This document shows positions 24,365 through 35,479 of a stretch of DNA of 64,000 bases, piece after piece. The notes below the pieces were generated by a model. It saw nothing but the letters and a program-made list of their open reading frames with translations. It had not been told where the DNA came from and did not search any database. The stretch spans positions 25,755,714-25,819,713 of the forward strand of contig OX104122.1 in NCBI GenBank assembly GCA_944474755.1, in the 5' to 3' direction. Numbering within the stretch: position 1 is the stretch's first letter; each line of letters begins with the position of its first letter. The translations under genes were made by a program, and so were the position numbers. This stretch comes from Limnoperna fortunei (lineage: Eukaryota > Mollusca > Bivalvia > Mytilida > Modiolidae).

Positions 24365-25125
24365 ACGAATACAGAAGCCTTTGCTACGACATATTTTGGT
24401 TAGAATTTACTGTTAGCCAATGCTACGACATATTTTGGTTAGAATTTATAGTTATCCTATGCCACGACATATTCTGTTCAGAATTAATAGTTAGTCTATG
24501 CTACGACATATTTTGGTTAGAATTTATAGTTAGTCTATGTTACGACATATTTGGGTTAGAATTTATTGAAGAATCTTTGAAATGAGATATTCTGTTTAGA
24601 ATTTAAAGTTAGCATATGCTACAACATATTTGGGTTAGAATTTATAGTTAGCCTATGTAACGACATGGTTTGGTTAGACTTTATAGTTAGCTTATGCTAC
24701 GACATATTTTGGTTAGAATTTATAGTTAGCCTATGTTACGACATGCATTCTGGTTAGAATTTATAGTTATCCTATGCCACGACATATTCTGTTCAGAATT
24801 AATAGTTAGTGTATGCTACGACATATTTTGGTTAGAATTTATAGTTAGTCTATGTTACGACATATTTGGGTTAGAATTTATTGAAGAATCTTTGAAATGA
24901 GATATTCTGTTTAGAATTTAAAGCTAGCTTATGCTACTACATATTTGGGTTAGAATTTATAGTTAGCCTATGTAACGACATAGTTTGGTTAGACTTTATA
25001 GTTAGCCTATGTTACGACATAGTTTGGTTAGAATTTATAGTTAGCCTATGTTACGACATGCATTCTGGTTAGAATTTATAGTTAGCCTATGCTACGACAT
25101 ATTTTAGTCAGAATTTATAGTTCAG
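24365..25125 (+). repeat. Minisatellite with higher-order structure
   Basis: About fifteen units of 45-50 bp containing CTATGCTACGACATATTTTG and GTTAGAATTTATAGTTA. A block of several variant units, including the unusual one with GAATCTTTGAAATGAGATAT, starts at about 24451 and recurs at about 24766. That gives a higher-order period of about 315 bp. Confidence 0.9.
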
Positions 25126-25761
25126 GAGATGAAACATTTTTGAATCAGTCCAGTATATTTTGCAGAAAATCCAACTGACAAATCAACCCAACCAACCGCG
25201 AATGAATTCTTATTATAGTTAAAAACGCTTTGGAGTTCTTTAAAAAAAAACTTTTGAACATATGCACACGATGCAGAACAGACGCCACTGTCTTTGAGTG
25301 GAGATGGTGGTACTCTATAGTGTGGTTTAGAATTTCATTTCCCACTCTACATGTATGTGAGAACATTTTAACCATTTTGTTCCCAGATGTCGTTTGTTTC
25401 GACGTGCTACTGTGTGAACTCATAAATAAATGTACATGAGTTCTGCATTCGTACATGAGTTCTGCATTCGAGCCATGCCTTTCCAAGTTTCGACGGGCAA
25501 AAACCTACGATGTATAAGCCGTTGATTTCCTACATGCTCGTAATAAAAAGCTGTACATTTAGAATGCTACACGGTGCTTTAAAAAAAGAACAAAACAGAT
25601 TTGGCGTTGCGTACAGAGAACTTAAACTAGAAGTGCTAAGCAGACGACGATGAAGCTAGATTGTAGGTCAATATTTGATTATCTTTAATTGTAACACATG
25701 CATGTGTTCTACCATCCACTCTGATTTGTTTGGTTTTTGGGGTTTTTTTTTGTGTTTTTCA
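25126..25761. other. No gene seen
   Basis: A 113-codon minus-strand frame at 25486-25145 has no recognisable domain and overlaps an open plus-strand frame. I regard both as chance. A direct repeat of GTACATGAGTTCTGCATTCG occurs at about 25432 and 25451. Confidence 0.45.
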
Positions 25762-25993
25762 AATACTGTTTAACGCCACCTGCAGCAATTTTTCAGCTAT
25801 ATTATTGCGAAGAGATGGTTTTCGGGAGGAAGCCGGAGTACCCGGAATAATCTACCCGACCCTCGGTAGAAAATTGGCAATCCTTGTGAATGTCAATTAA
25901 GATTGGAGTGGAGCACATCCTAGCCACTAGTCAGTTAAACCTGCAATGTTAACAGACCCCGTGATCATAACCACTCGGCCACCGAGGCCCCCA
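25762..25993 (-). mobile_element. tRNA-derived SINE, diverged
   Basis: Minus-strand copy with the 3' domain at 25768-25810 and the head complement CCACTCGGCCACCGAGGCCC at its right end. The body carries small insertions and deletions. Confidence 0.85.
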
Positions 25994-26049
25994 TTCCCTC
26001 TGACACTGTAAGTATGGTCCCTCATTCACTGATCGGCCCTTTTTTTAAA

Positions 26050-26275
26050 ATAGGATCACACGGTCTGTCAACACTGAGATTGCGGGTTCGAGCCTCACTG
26101 CAGGCAGGGTGCGCTCGACACCAATCTTAACTGACAAGGATTGCCAGTTTTCCTACCGAAGGTCGGGGTTTTTTTCCGGGCACTCCGGCTTCCTCCCCAA
26201 ATAAAAACTGGACGCGACGATATAGCTGAAAAATTACTGAAACTGGCGTTAAAACAATATTTAAACAAACAAACA
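26050..26275 (+). mobile_element. tRNA-derived SINE, head partly missing
   Basis: Begins inside the head (GGATCACACGGTCTGTCAAC), has a good B box (GCGGGTTCGAGCCTC), full body and 3' domain, and an (AAAC)n tail. It faces the minus-strand copy at 25762-25993 head to head. It lies about 215 bp from the agrin NtA exon, inside the intron. Confidence 0.85.
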
Positions 26276-26489
26276 ATTCACAATCAACATAAATGTCGCT
26301 GACTCGACAACAATACAATTGAAGATAAACGCTGAGATGGACACATTTAGATTATAAATATACGATACGATGTCCTAGGAGAAGTAACTTTATGGGAATA
26401 TAAATACCTCGAAGTCATGTGGCAGTTGAGTGCTGAGATGTTTAAGAATGGCTATTTTATTTATTAAAAGGATTGGATTAAAATCTTAC

Positions 26490-26949
26490 CTTCGACCACC
26501 GCTTCAGCATAATCCAAATTAATCATGTTGACTCGTAACACACTTGAATTTAACTTTAAATGCCCATCACCATTTTTGTTTAACAATAGAATTCTGGTAT
26601 CAGACCTTCTAATTTCGCTGTCACATATTTGCGGGTCATTAAAACCCTCGACTTTTAATCTTTGGTGAATTCTTCTATTTCGAATTTTACTTTTTGGTGG
26701 ATTTACAAAATTACTGAGTATAATATCTCCTTTGAATACCCGTTTTATTTCAACATCTCCCATTAGCATACCCGGATGTTGGGTATCTGGCATCAGGTCT
26801 TTGACTGTTGCACTAATCACTACGTCCGCTATTTCTTCGCGGACCTCCAAACTTTTTTCCTCGCATCCATTTTTTAAATTTCCATTACAAAAACTAAATA
26901 ACACGAATAACAGAAATATTTTGATGACACAAATTTGAATAATTTCCAT
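26490..26949 (-). CDS. AGRN: Agrin first coding exon: signal peptide and NtA domain
   Basis: The exon reads 153 codons plus one base, ending GAAG|GTAAGAT in phase 1. An in-frame TAA lies two codons before the ATG, which fixes the start. Residues 1-23 are a signal peptide with core IKIFLLFVLFSF. From C29 follows the NtA pattern: CEEKSLEVREEIADVVISAT, a KGD turn, GFNDPQICD with C109, SDTRILLLN, and LNSSVLRV with an N-glycosylation site at N134. Agrin is a secreted heparan-sulfate proteoglycan; in vertebrates the NtA domain binds laminin and anchors agrin in basement membranes. Here the exon is cut just where the vertebrate domain continues to another cysteine, so the domain finishes in the next exon. 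Follistatin-like, SEA, EGF and laminin-G modules expected downstream are not in the window. A TIMP/netrin-like OB-fold protein is the alternative, but the motif match favours agrin. Confidence 0.85.
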
Positions 26950-27628
26950 GTTTTACTTCACCTGCGAATGGTCAGGAATATCTTTCCTTTATCCTCTATC
27001 ACATGCCTGGCACAATATTGCACTTTGAGCGAAACATGCCGTATAAGTGTTTCTATTTAAATTTACTACCCGGTTTAAATCTCATTGAATTTTAATGGTA
27101 GATTTAAACTATAGGTAAATAAACAAAAGACAACTGATATGGAAAGATCAATGGAGAGGGCTGCCCAAAACTTCAAATTTTTCTGGGTCAAAACATACAA
27201 AGACGTGTGTGTGTATAGCAATGGGACTGATGCGGTAACTTATTGAAATGTAATGAACGGAACGATCAAATTGTTATTTTATTGCACCTGGACGAACTCC
27301 ACCTGGCATTTGTAAGAGTAACAGTTGTTTGTGTGTTTGTACATAAATAATCAACAATATACCCTCAATGTGATATATCACAAGTAAATCACGGAAATAT
27401 AACATTTTTTATTCAGTACTCCATATATTAGCATTTTCAGAGCTTACATGAATTATTTACATGTTAATTCGACTGAATGACAAGTGCTGTATAAAGATGA
27501 CAAGGCCGACGTAAATTAATCTCAGCTCAGTGAAGAATTAAGGGGAAGATATCTTGATTTAAATTTTGTCATGTAAAAAACTGAAAAGAATATGTTCAGC
27601 GACTATTCCAAAACCTGACAAATAATAA
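26950..27628. promoter_or_regulatory. Upstream flank of the agrin NtA exon
   Basis: Any 5' UTR and promoter of the NtA isoform should be here, to the right of 26949 for a minus-strand gene. No CpG-rich stretch and no well-placed TATA box were seen. An upstream noncoding exon cannot be ruled out. Confidence 0.3.
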
Positions 27629-27745
<117 letters not shown>

Positions 27746-28565
27746 GGGTATGCTGATATGCAGGATTTTGTAGGAATACAGAAATAAAATTTTATTAAAT
27801 CGTCACTGAGAATAAACTCTTCCGATCACATGCATTTTTGGACCGTCCAATCGTTTGAAATTTTAAAATAAAATTCAGGTTCAAGTGGTTTGTATGGAAA
27901 CTTCCTATCATGCTTTTATTTTTTTTACTATAACACTTGAAGATAACAAATCTGTAGACGTACACAAGCTAATGTTGAAATCACGAGAATTAACTGTAGT
28001 CAAAATCCGTATACAAATAGCTTTACTAATGATCTTAAATTTTACCTATATTTTGACACAAGCAAAGGAAATAGGATTACGTTTCAATTTTTGTAAAGAC
28101 TGGTTTAGTGAAAAAAAAACAGTTATGAAACTGACAAAAACACGAAGATCAAAAAGCACCGAATTCCATCGGTGCATGGCGATCGTAGCCCCCGAATATC
28201 TATTATTTTGTAAAGTAATATATAAGGGTTTCTAGTTATTCATTAAATAACGTTTAAGTTATGAACAAATAGACATAGACATTTTGATAGGTAATCAATG
28301 ACACCTGATTGATATGTTTGATAAAGCGAAGACTTTAAGTAAAAGGAAATAAGAAAACGGGTAAAGAATTCAAGCTATGCATACAACCAACAAATGAAGA
28401 GTATCATACCCCACTTATAAGGTCATCAGGAATATGATATATGACGGGTATAAAATCTAAAATATGTTGATATCAATAAAGGTTGAATTTGTTTGAAGTA
28501 TAAGGTACACCAACTTTTAGTGAAGTATTCCAGCCGGCTTTATATACTATTCTTCAGAAATCGGA
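27746..28565. other. No gene seen
   Basis: A 116-codon plus-strand frame at 27885-28235 (Lys- and Ile-rich) has no recognisable domain, no splice context that convinces and no support from the other strand. It is left uncalled. Confidence 0.4.
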
Positions 28566-28818
28566 AGGGGCCTTAGTAGCCAAGTAGTTCGTCTACTGGT
28601 TACGTCCCTGCCAACACTGAGGATGTGGGTTCGAGTCTCGCTGCGAGCAGAGTGTACTCGACTTCAATCTTAATTGACAAGGATTGCCAGTTTTCCTACT
28701 GAATGTCGGGGTTTTCTCCGGATACTCGGACTTCGTCTCCCTTCCCCCCCCCCCCCCAAAAAAAAGAAAATTTAAATTTGAACTCAACGATATAGCTGAT
28801 AAATTGCTTCCGAGTGGT
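28566..28818 (+). mobile_element. tRNA-derived SINE with homopolymer expansion
   Basis: Head (GGGGCCTTAGTAGCCAAGTA), B box (GTGGGTTCGAGTCTCGC), body and 3' domain in order. The CCTCCCCCAAT segment of the body has expanded to 14 C followed by eight A. Confidence 0.85.
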
Positions 28819-29215
28819 ATTTATTTGTGAGCTGTTGCTCACAGTTTTTCTAGTTATATATGTAACTAAATTGGTGTTACTGTAGTATATATATTTTGTG
28901 TTAGAAAGCAGAAAGACACGGTTTCTTAATATAAAGCATATGATAAGCAAAGTTTTCAAAGTCTTCAGCTAGTTCTTCAAAAAGATACACAAAATTTACT
29001 ACTTCATAACAGTCAGTAGATGATTGAATGACCAAAAATGCTATGCATATTAATATCATGTTCTTTTTTTTTGGGGGGGGGGGGTGTGGGGAGGGTAGCA
29101 GGGGTTTACTGAGATAGCAGTAGCTCACAGATTTCTTGGTGTGTCAGTGTGACATAAATTCAACTTTGAAATAAATATGTACATAAATCATTTGGGATTT
29201 TTTTTTCAATTTCAG

Positions 29216-30503
29216 GTCATGCAAGTCTCATTGGTGTCAGCACAGGAAAAGTTACTGAATTCGAAGTACGAACAAGATCTTGCAGCATCTGCCAACATCA
29301 TAGAGGAAGACAACTGAGTATTCCTGAACATGAGTGTAATATAAACTGGACAGGTATATAAAAAAGCATAAACCAATTCAATTTGAAGAAAATAATGCTG
29401 CTTGACTTAATGGGTAAAAATGAAGGATTTGTTAGATAGAATTTGTTATAGATGTGATAAAACATAAATTGTATATTTAAATTTTATTAGTTTATTTGAA
29501 TTAGTAATCGAATCAGGGGTAAAAATGCAATGTTGCCATAAAACCTGGTTTAACCCACCATTTCTTTTGAAATGCCTGTACCAAGTTAGGACCATTGCGA
29601 TCTTCAATTTTTCCTGTATGTATTCCTTTTTGTCTTTTCTCATGGACATTTGAGATTGATCCTCCAAGTTCGGTAATTTTGTTATTATCTTTATTTAACA
29701 ACAGTTTTTTTCATCATGTTCATGACACATCTGCATAGCAGATAAAACTTATAAAACACAGTCATGACAGTGCCCCTTCATTACATTCTGAACATCTAGG
29801 TATATATGTAAAACTTCAATTTTCATTAATAAAAAGAAGTACATTTTTACACAAATAAAGTGTTGATATGGTAATCAAATAAACCTAAAAGAATCATGGG
29901 AATAACATAGTAATAACAAAAACTGTGATGGTAATCTAGTAGGCAAGTAACACAATTTGAGTCTTTTGTGTTAGCAATAAAAAAAATAGTAAGATTTTTT
30001 TTGTATTTTATTGCTTTCTCACTTCACTTAAAAGTCATTTTTGATAATTAAATTAATGAACATTTTCAGGTACAAGTAAAGTCATGGAACCTGACATGGC
30101 AGTTTAAATGATACAAAAGATGAAATCAAAAGGTTGCACTGTAGGTGTCCTTCATTCAGACAATGATTCCACTACTATTGCAAGACTGAAAAGCAAGTTT
30201 GATGATATTGTTAAAAAGGATGACAGAAACCATGTTAAAAAGAATCAGTTATTTGGAGCAGCAAAAAAGTTCAAGGAGTTGAAACCACAAGGGGTCATTA
30301 CATATATCAAAAGATCCTATATGTATGCCATACAGTCTCATCAGTCTAAGTCGGACCAGGCATTAAATTCTCGCCTTGACAGCATTGTTCCACATCCATA
30401 TGGAGAACATGATTTGTGTTCATCAGACTGGTGCACCTATCAGAAAGACCCATCTAAATACAAGTATGATTCAGTTCATATACAAATTTGTTGTGATCAG
30501 TAG
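29216..30503 (+). pseudogene. Mutator-like transposase relic with one intron
   Basis: Two exon-like pieces join in phase: 29216-29353 after a polypyrimidine tract and CAG, ending ACAG|GTATAT, and 30070-30503 after TTTTCAG. Together they read a zinc-knuckle start (CSICQHHRGRQ ... PEHEC), NWTGTSKVMEPDMAV, a DNDSTT segment and PHPYGEHDLCSSDWCTY. I recognise this as the Mutator-like (MULE) transposase domain common in mollusc, cnidarian and insect proteins. An in-frame TAA at 30105-30107 interrupts the frame after MAV. The N-terminal part and most of the C-terminal part are missing, so the copy is dead. What catalyses transposition in the family is the DDE-type domain, which is not complete here. 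Confidence 0.65.
29535..29700 (+). repeat. Dispersed repeat, same family as 19.6 kb
   Basis: CCATAAAACCTGGTTTAACC, TGCCTGTACCAAGTTAGGAC and TTCGGTAATTTTGTTATTAT match 19615-19815. It lies inside the intron of the Mutator-like relic. Confidence 0.65.
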
Positions 30504-30639
30504 AACATTCGGTTTGACACGTTAACAATTTTATCTGACTAAACAGGAATTTGTTGGAAAGCACTGTCTGTCATGTTGTGCCAATGGTTTTTGATATGAT
30601 AGAAGAAAATCAGATGTGGAATAAATGTACAGTATGTGA

Positions 30640-30835
30640 CATATATAACCCACATAAACAATGAAAATACATGCGACATAACCCGCATAAACAATGAAAA
30701 TACATGCGACATAACCCGCATAAACAATGAAAATACATGCGACATAACCCGCATAAACAATGAAAATACATGCGACATAACCCGCATAAACAATGAAAAT
30801 ACATGTGACATAACCCGCATAAACAATGAAACTAC
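30640..30835 (+). repeat. Minisatellite, 33-bp unit, six copies
   Basis: Nearly identical units of ACATAACCCGCATAAACAAT plus GAAAATACATGCG. The period is a multiple of three, so open frames persist on both strands. They are not evidence for a gene. Confidence 0.95.
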
Positions 30836-31839
30836 AAACTCCACAGAAAACAGCTTCAAAGTCACCCGGAGGGCGCTGCTTGTTGTCTTGCTATAATTGC
30901 TATTGCTATGAATCAGCTACAGAATAAACATGATGCATACAACATTTGTACAATGTAGACTTGAGATATGCAAAATTATGTTGTTGATGATTTTTGGTTT
31001 CTCTTTTGTGTATGTTTCCTTACATATTAAGATTTGGGTGTTACTACAATGTCATCTGGTGACCTTGACCTTAAAAATATGACCTTGAAAACCTTGAAAT
31101 AACAAACAGATTACAGATTACAAACTAGCTAGGTACAAAGTATACTGGAACATATCAAAAGACCTAAAACTTATGAATGTTTAGGGGAAAATTTAAGCCT
31201 TTTAGCTGAATAGGTAAATAAAGGGGAGCAATGGGGGTGTGGGTATATTTGGGCTTAAATTTTTTTTGAAAGCGTGGAAAGCTATGTTAGTTTTTTTTTT
31301 TTACATTAAAGGTATTATTTCAACAAATGAATTGAAATAAAAAAATGACAATCCTAATGTAACAATTTTTTTATTGAATAAAATATGGTTAGGCTAGGGC
31401 GTCCAAGACGGTTAAAAATACAGAAAAAAGGGGTACTTGGACAGATTTAGACTTATTCATTACTTTTATCTTACAGTTTCTAATATAATATTTTTAGTTA
31501 TGGCAATAAGTAATCACAATAGTCTTTCTTTTTCATTTATGAGCTAAAATATTTCTTGGGACACCCTTAAACTACATATATAGTGTTGGGCTTAATCAGC
31601 AAGGGGCAGGTAACTCTTGCCACCTCTATCTCAGAAATAAGCCTGGACAGGGGGTATGATATTTTTATATAATAGTGAACTAATGTCATACTATAACTTA
31701 TGAAAAAACCAAAAACAATAATGACAAATTTTTACGGGGGTATGGTGTCCTCATTATTAACCTTAATACCACACAAACAAACAAAAACAAAACATAGTAT
31801 TAAGAAAATAACTTACAATCATGAAAATTCTCGTGTATT
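30836..31839. other. No gene seen
   Basis: Contains TGACCTTGACCTTAAAAATA at about 31059, a scrap of the mollusc TGACCTTGACC repeat type. Otherwise unremarkable AT-rich DNA. Confidence 0.45.
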
Positions 31840-32185
31840 AGACAAGCAAGGACTCACAATCGGGTCAGACCCCGTGGATTAGACAGGGCCTCACAATCCG
31901 TATAGACCTCTTGGATTAAAGAGACTGACATCGTGTAATAAGTAATTATTCAGAATCATAACAGTCCCTCGTGTCTTAGACTAGTCCGAGATTCGTCTGC
32001 CGTTCAACGCATTTTGAACTTTGATCCGTTGGATGTCTAAAAAGACGTTGGCCGACAGAGGATTAGACAAAAGCTAACAAACTGGACAGACCCAGTGGAT
32101 TAGACAAGGACTCACAATCCGGACGGACCCGGTGGATAAGACAATAACTCACAATCTTGAAAGACCCCTTATATTAGATAAGGAC
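31840..32185 (+). repeat. Degenerate minisatellite, about 38-40 bp unit
   Basis: Several units of GGATTAGACAAGGACTCACA followed by ATCCGGACGGACCC-like sequence, interrupted in the middle by about 130 bp of diverged DNA. Confidence 0.75.
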
Positions 32186-32220
32186 TTACAACCCGCACAT
32201 ACATCAAGTCGATTGTTTTG

Positions 32221-32476
32221 CATGTTTGATGGTGTTTTAGCGCCACTTTCAGCAATTTTTCAGCTATATCATGGCGTCCAGTTTTTATTGGGGAAGGAAG
32301 CCGGAGTACCCGGAGAAAACTCCCGACCTGGTAGGAAAACTGGCAATACTTGTCAATTAAGGTTGGAGTCGAGTACACCTTGCCTGCAGTGAGAATAGAA
32401 CCCGCAATCTCAGCGTTGACAGACCACGTGATCAATAGTAGACGGACTACCTTAACCACTCGGCCACCGAGGCCCC
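32221..32476 (-). mobile_element. tRNA-derived SINE, nearly full length
   Basis: Complete order on the minus strand with A-box side at 32476 and 3' domain at 32236-32290. The 8-mer AAGTCGAT lies on both flanks (about 32206-32213 and 32483-32490), compatible with a target-site duplication. Confidence 0.88.
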
Positions 32477-32674
32477 TGACGAAAGTCGATAGAAACAGTT
32501 AACACATATTTAGCATTGATACGGACGTTTTTGACCATGCAAAAACATAGAAGCTGCAAAATCGGTATCAGCCAGATTAGACAAGACAAGACAAGACAAA
32601 TTTTATTTAATCCAATTATGGAGCCCCCTGAGAGGCAGAACAATTATTCATAACAAAACAAAATGAGTAAAAAT

Positions 32675-32795
32675 CAAAATATCAAAACATGTGATTAGTC
32701 TAATTAGTTTTAATAACAAGTCAATTACATATAAATATCAAAACATGTGATTCGTCTAATTAGTTTTAATAACAAGTCAATTACATATAAAAAAC
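32675..32795. repeat. Direct duplication, 2 x about 63 bp, in LINE 3' UTR
   Basis: ATATCAAAACATGTGATTAG followed by TCTAATTAGTTTTAATAACA repeats almost exactly (ATTAG versus ATTCG). Confidence 0.9.
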
Positions 32796-32928
32796 AGTTT
32801 TATGATAAAAACAAATTAATTTAATTTAGTCTCTGTCTGGATGAGGGGTTGGGGACGGGGGAGGGTGCAGCTCTTATCTTTGGAACTTATAAGAATATTT
32901 AATATACTATTATAAATTATACTATACT

Positions 32929-34596
32929 TTAAGAAGACACTTGATTAACACAAAGTAAGGAATCTCTTTTCAAGAATAGTTCTTCTAGCATTTGGAATAA
33001 TTTTATGATGATTTCTCTATCTTCATTGCTTAACAGCCAAATAAATTTATTTGTAGAAGATAATTTGCTAAAGTTCTTACATTTATTCTCAAAAAAAGAT
33101 AAAAAGTGTGTTCTTATACAGTTAAGAGCATTACACTCTATGAGAAAATGAATCTCATCTTCAATATTATTTTTACAAAGATCACAAATTCTATTGTTAC
33201 ATTCAACTTTAGTGTAACGTCCTGTTTCTATTTTGAGATTATGAGCACTAAGTCTAAATTTACTCATCAATCTCCTCTGGTCTTGATTACCATACTTTAG
33301 ATATGGTTCAAGTTGGAGATGGGATTTAAATTTTTTGTATGTTCTTAGTTTACCTTCCTCATTTGTTTGTGTATCAGTCCATAGTTCCATAAATTTAGAG
33401 TGTATTTTATATTTAAAAATATTAAACACTGATTTACTTTTAAATTCTACCTTTTTCTTAAATAAATGACTAGCATTTAAAAATTTAAGTAAATGATAAA
33501 TACAACTTATCCATGATTCTTTATTATTTTCATGCATAGACCAAGATTCATTTAGAGTTGCATTGAGAATAAAATTTTTATCAGATTCATCTTTTTGGAG
33601 TCGAGTCCAATATTTGAGCATATTTGTTAGTACATAATAAAGAATTGATAAACATCCGAGTTCTGATCTTACACCGGAATTACTGGTTTTTTTACTAACT
33701 CCCAAAATAAATTTACAAAATTTTGTTTGTACTTTTTCAAGAACTAACTTATTTAATTCCATAGTAATGTATTTCTCAGGATTTTGTATAAATTTAGAGG
33801 CGTTGAAACTTCCCCATATTTCAGACCCGTATAATAAAACGGGTCTTACTGTATGATTAAAATTATGAATAAGTGTAGATGCATTTGGTTTAGATGAGTT
33901 GAATGCTTTGCTAAGCTTAAAAGAAGCTTTAAGGCCTTTTTGATATAGTTCATTTTTTGCATAAGAAAATGTACCAGAGGCTGAAAAACAAATGCCCAGA
34001 TATATATATTTCTGAACAGATTCTACAATTTTATCATTTAATTTAAAGTTTTTTGTAATTGAACGACCAGCCTTATTAAATATTAAAACCTTTGTTTTGT
34101 TTGTATTAACAGTTAACTGCCATTTATCAGAGTAAAAAGATAGTTTATCAAGGCAGTACTGAAGACCTCTCTCAGTTTCTGACAATAGAACTAAGTCGTC
34201 TGCATAAAGCAGACAATTAATTTTTTCACCATTTAAGGACACAGCATCACATTTAGTGTCAAAATATGATGGTAAATCACTGAGGTATAAATTAAACAGA
34301 CTAGGGCTTAGGTTATCACCCTGTCTTACACCTATATTTGATGAGAAAAAATCTGATCTAAAATTATCAATTTTTACGCAAAGCTGGATTTTGCTATACA
34401 TAGATTTAATTATACTATAAAATTTGCATCCTACTCCAATAGACTTCAGTTTGTTGAATAATCCAATATGTGGTACAGAGTCGAATGCACTTTTGAAATC
34501 TACAAAACATGCATAAAGTTTCTTTGATCCATTTTTCACATATTTATTTATTAAAGTATTTAAAACAAACATATGATCTGTTGTGGTGTTCTGCAA
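32929..34596 (-). pseudogene. LINE reverse transcriptase C-terminal part and zinc-knuckle
   Basis: A 555-codon frame that opens directly after the frameshift. It shows FVDFKSAFDSVPH (residues 31-43, first catalytic aspartate), GVRQGDNLSPSLFN (89-102), the catalytic YADD box at 131-134, and a C-terminal CDLCKNNIEDEIHFLIEC zinc-binding motif. The first ATG is an accident of the frameshift, not a start. The same C-terminal motif identifies the LINE fragments at 16.4 and 18.9 kb as relatives. Confidence 0.9.
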
Positions 34597-35477
34597 CCAG
34601 CAGTAAAACCAATTTGTTCTTTACATATACTGTTTGTCTTCTTAAAGAATTTAACCAATCTGTTATTTAAAATTTTATTAAATAATTTGCTAACATTGTC
34701 ACTAATAGTTATACCTCTGTAGTTTGTCACTTCATATATTGATCCTTTCTTATGGAGAGGTACTATATAACCTAATGACCACAAGTTAGTATAATATCCG
34801 TTAATTAAAATTTTATTGAATAAAATTTCCAAAATAGGTGTTAATATTGTTTGTCCATGTTTTAACATTTCATTCAGTATTTTACTGAACCCACTAGCTT
34901 TTCCATTTTTTAAGGATTTTATTGCCTCAGATATTTCTTTTTCTGTTATTTTATAATCTAACTCATTAAAAATAGTTTCCTGTTCCATTGTACATAGCCT
35001 CTCTGATAAATCATTATTTGTATTTACAGAAATATTATTCTTATTACTAACATCATTTAGTTGTTTAAAATGATACTCCCAATCTGAAATATGAACATTA
35101 GTTTCTGGAGGGGCTTGTCTGTTTTCATTTTTAATTTTATCAACTAATTCTTTCGGATTTTCATTATATAAATTATCCAACTTCTCAATTAAATTCTTTC
35201 TAAAATCTTTTTTATATTTTTGTCTACATTTTCTATATTTTTTCAGTAATTTAAAGAACCCTCCTCTTATAATTGGATCTGTACATGTTTTAAGTTTTTT
35301 ACTTTTATAGTACAGCTCTGTTTTCATATGTTGTAAATTACCATCAAACCAAGGCTTATTCTTTGGTTTTCTACCATGTCTCTTTATCTTATTGGGTTTG
35401 GTTTTTAGAGACATATCAGCCGATTTGAGAATGATATCATTGAAATCAGATGTAACTTTTTCAATATCGTCTGACAT
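34560..35477 (-). pseudogene. LINE linker and N-terminal half of reverse transcriptase
   Basis: A 305-codon frame. The basic linker (KIKRHGRKPKNKPWFDGNLQ) is typical of LINE ORF2 between endonuclease and RT. RT palm and finger motifs follow: LKNGKASGFSKILNEMLK, GYIVPLHKKGSIYEVTNYRG and EQIGFTAGCRT. After that the frame shifts into missense and stops, while the neighbouring frame resumes at TTDHMFVLNTL, so one base was gained or lost near 34590. Confidence 0.88.
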
Positions 35478-35479
35478 GT

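Noticed and set aside
24365..25125. CRISPR-like array
   Set aside because: Units are tandem without unique spacers, and the genome is animal.
25145..25486. 113-codon minus-strand frame in the putative agrin intron
   Set aside because: No domain match; overlaps an open frame on the other strand. Considered as an agrin exon but has no cysteine pattern of agrin modules.
26127..26318. Minus-strand frame near the agrin exon
   Set aside because: Lies within the SINE at 26050-26275.
27885..28235. 116-codon plus-strand frame
   Set aside because: No recognisable domain or splice signals; low-complexity Lys/Ile composition.
30539..30896. Frames with 11-residue repeats on both strands
   Set aside because: By-product of the 33-bp minisatellite whose length is a multiple of three.
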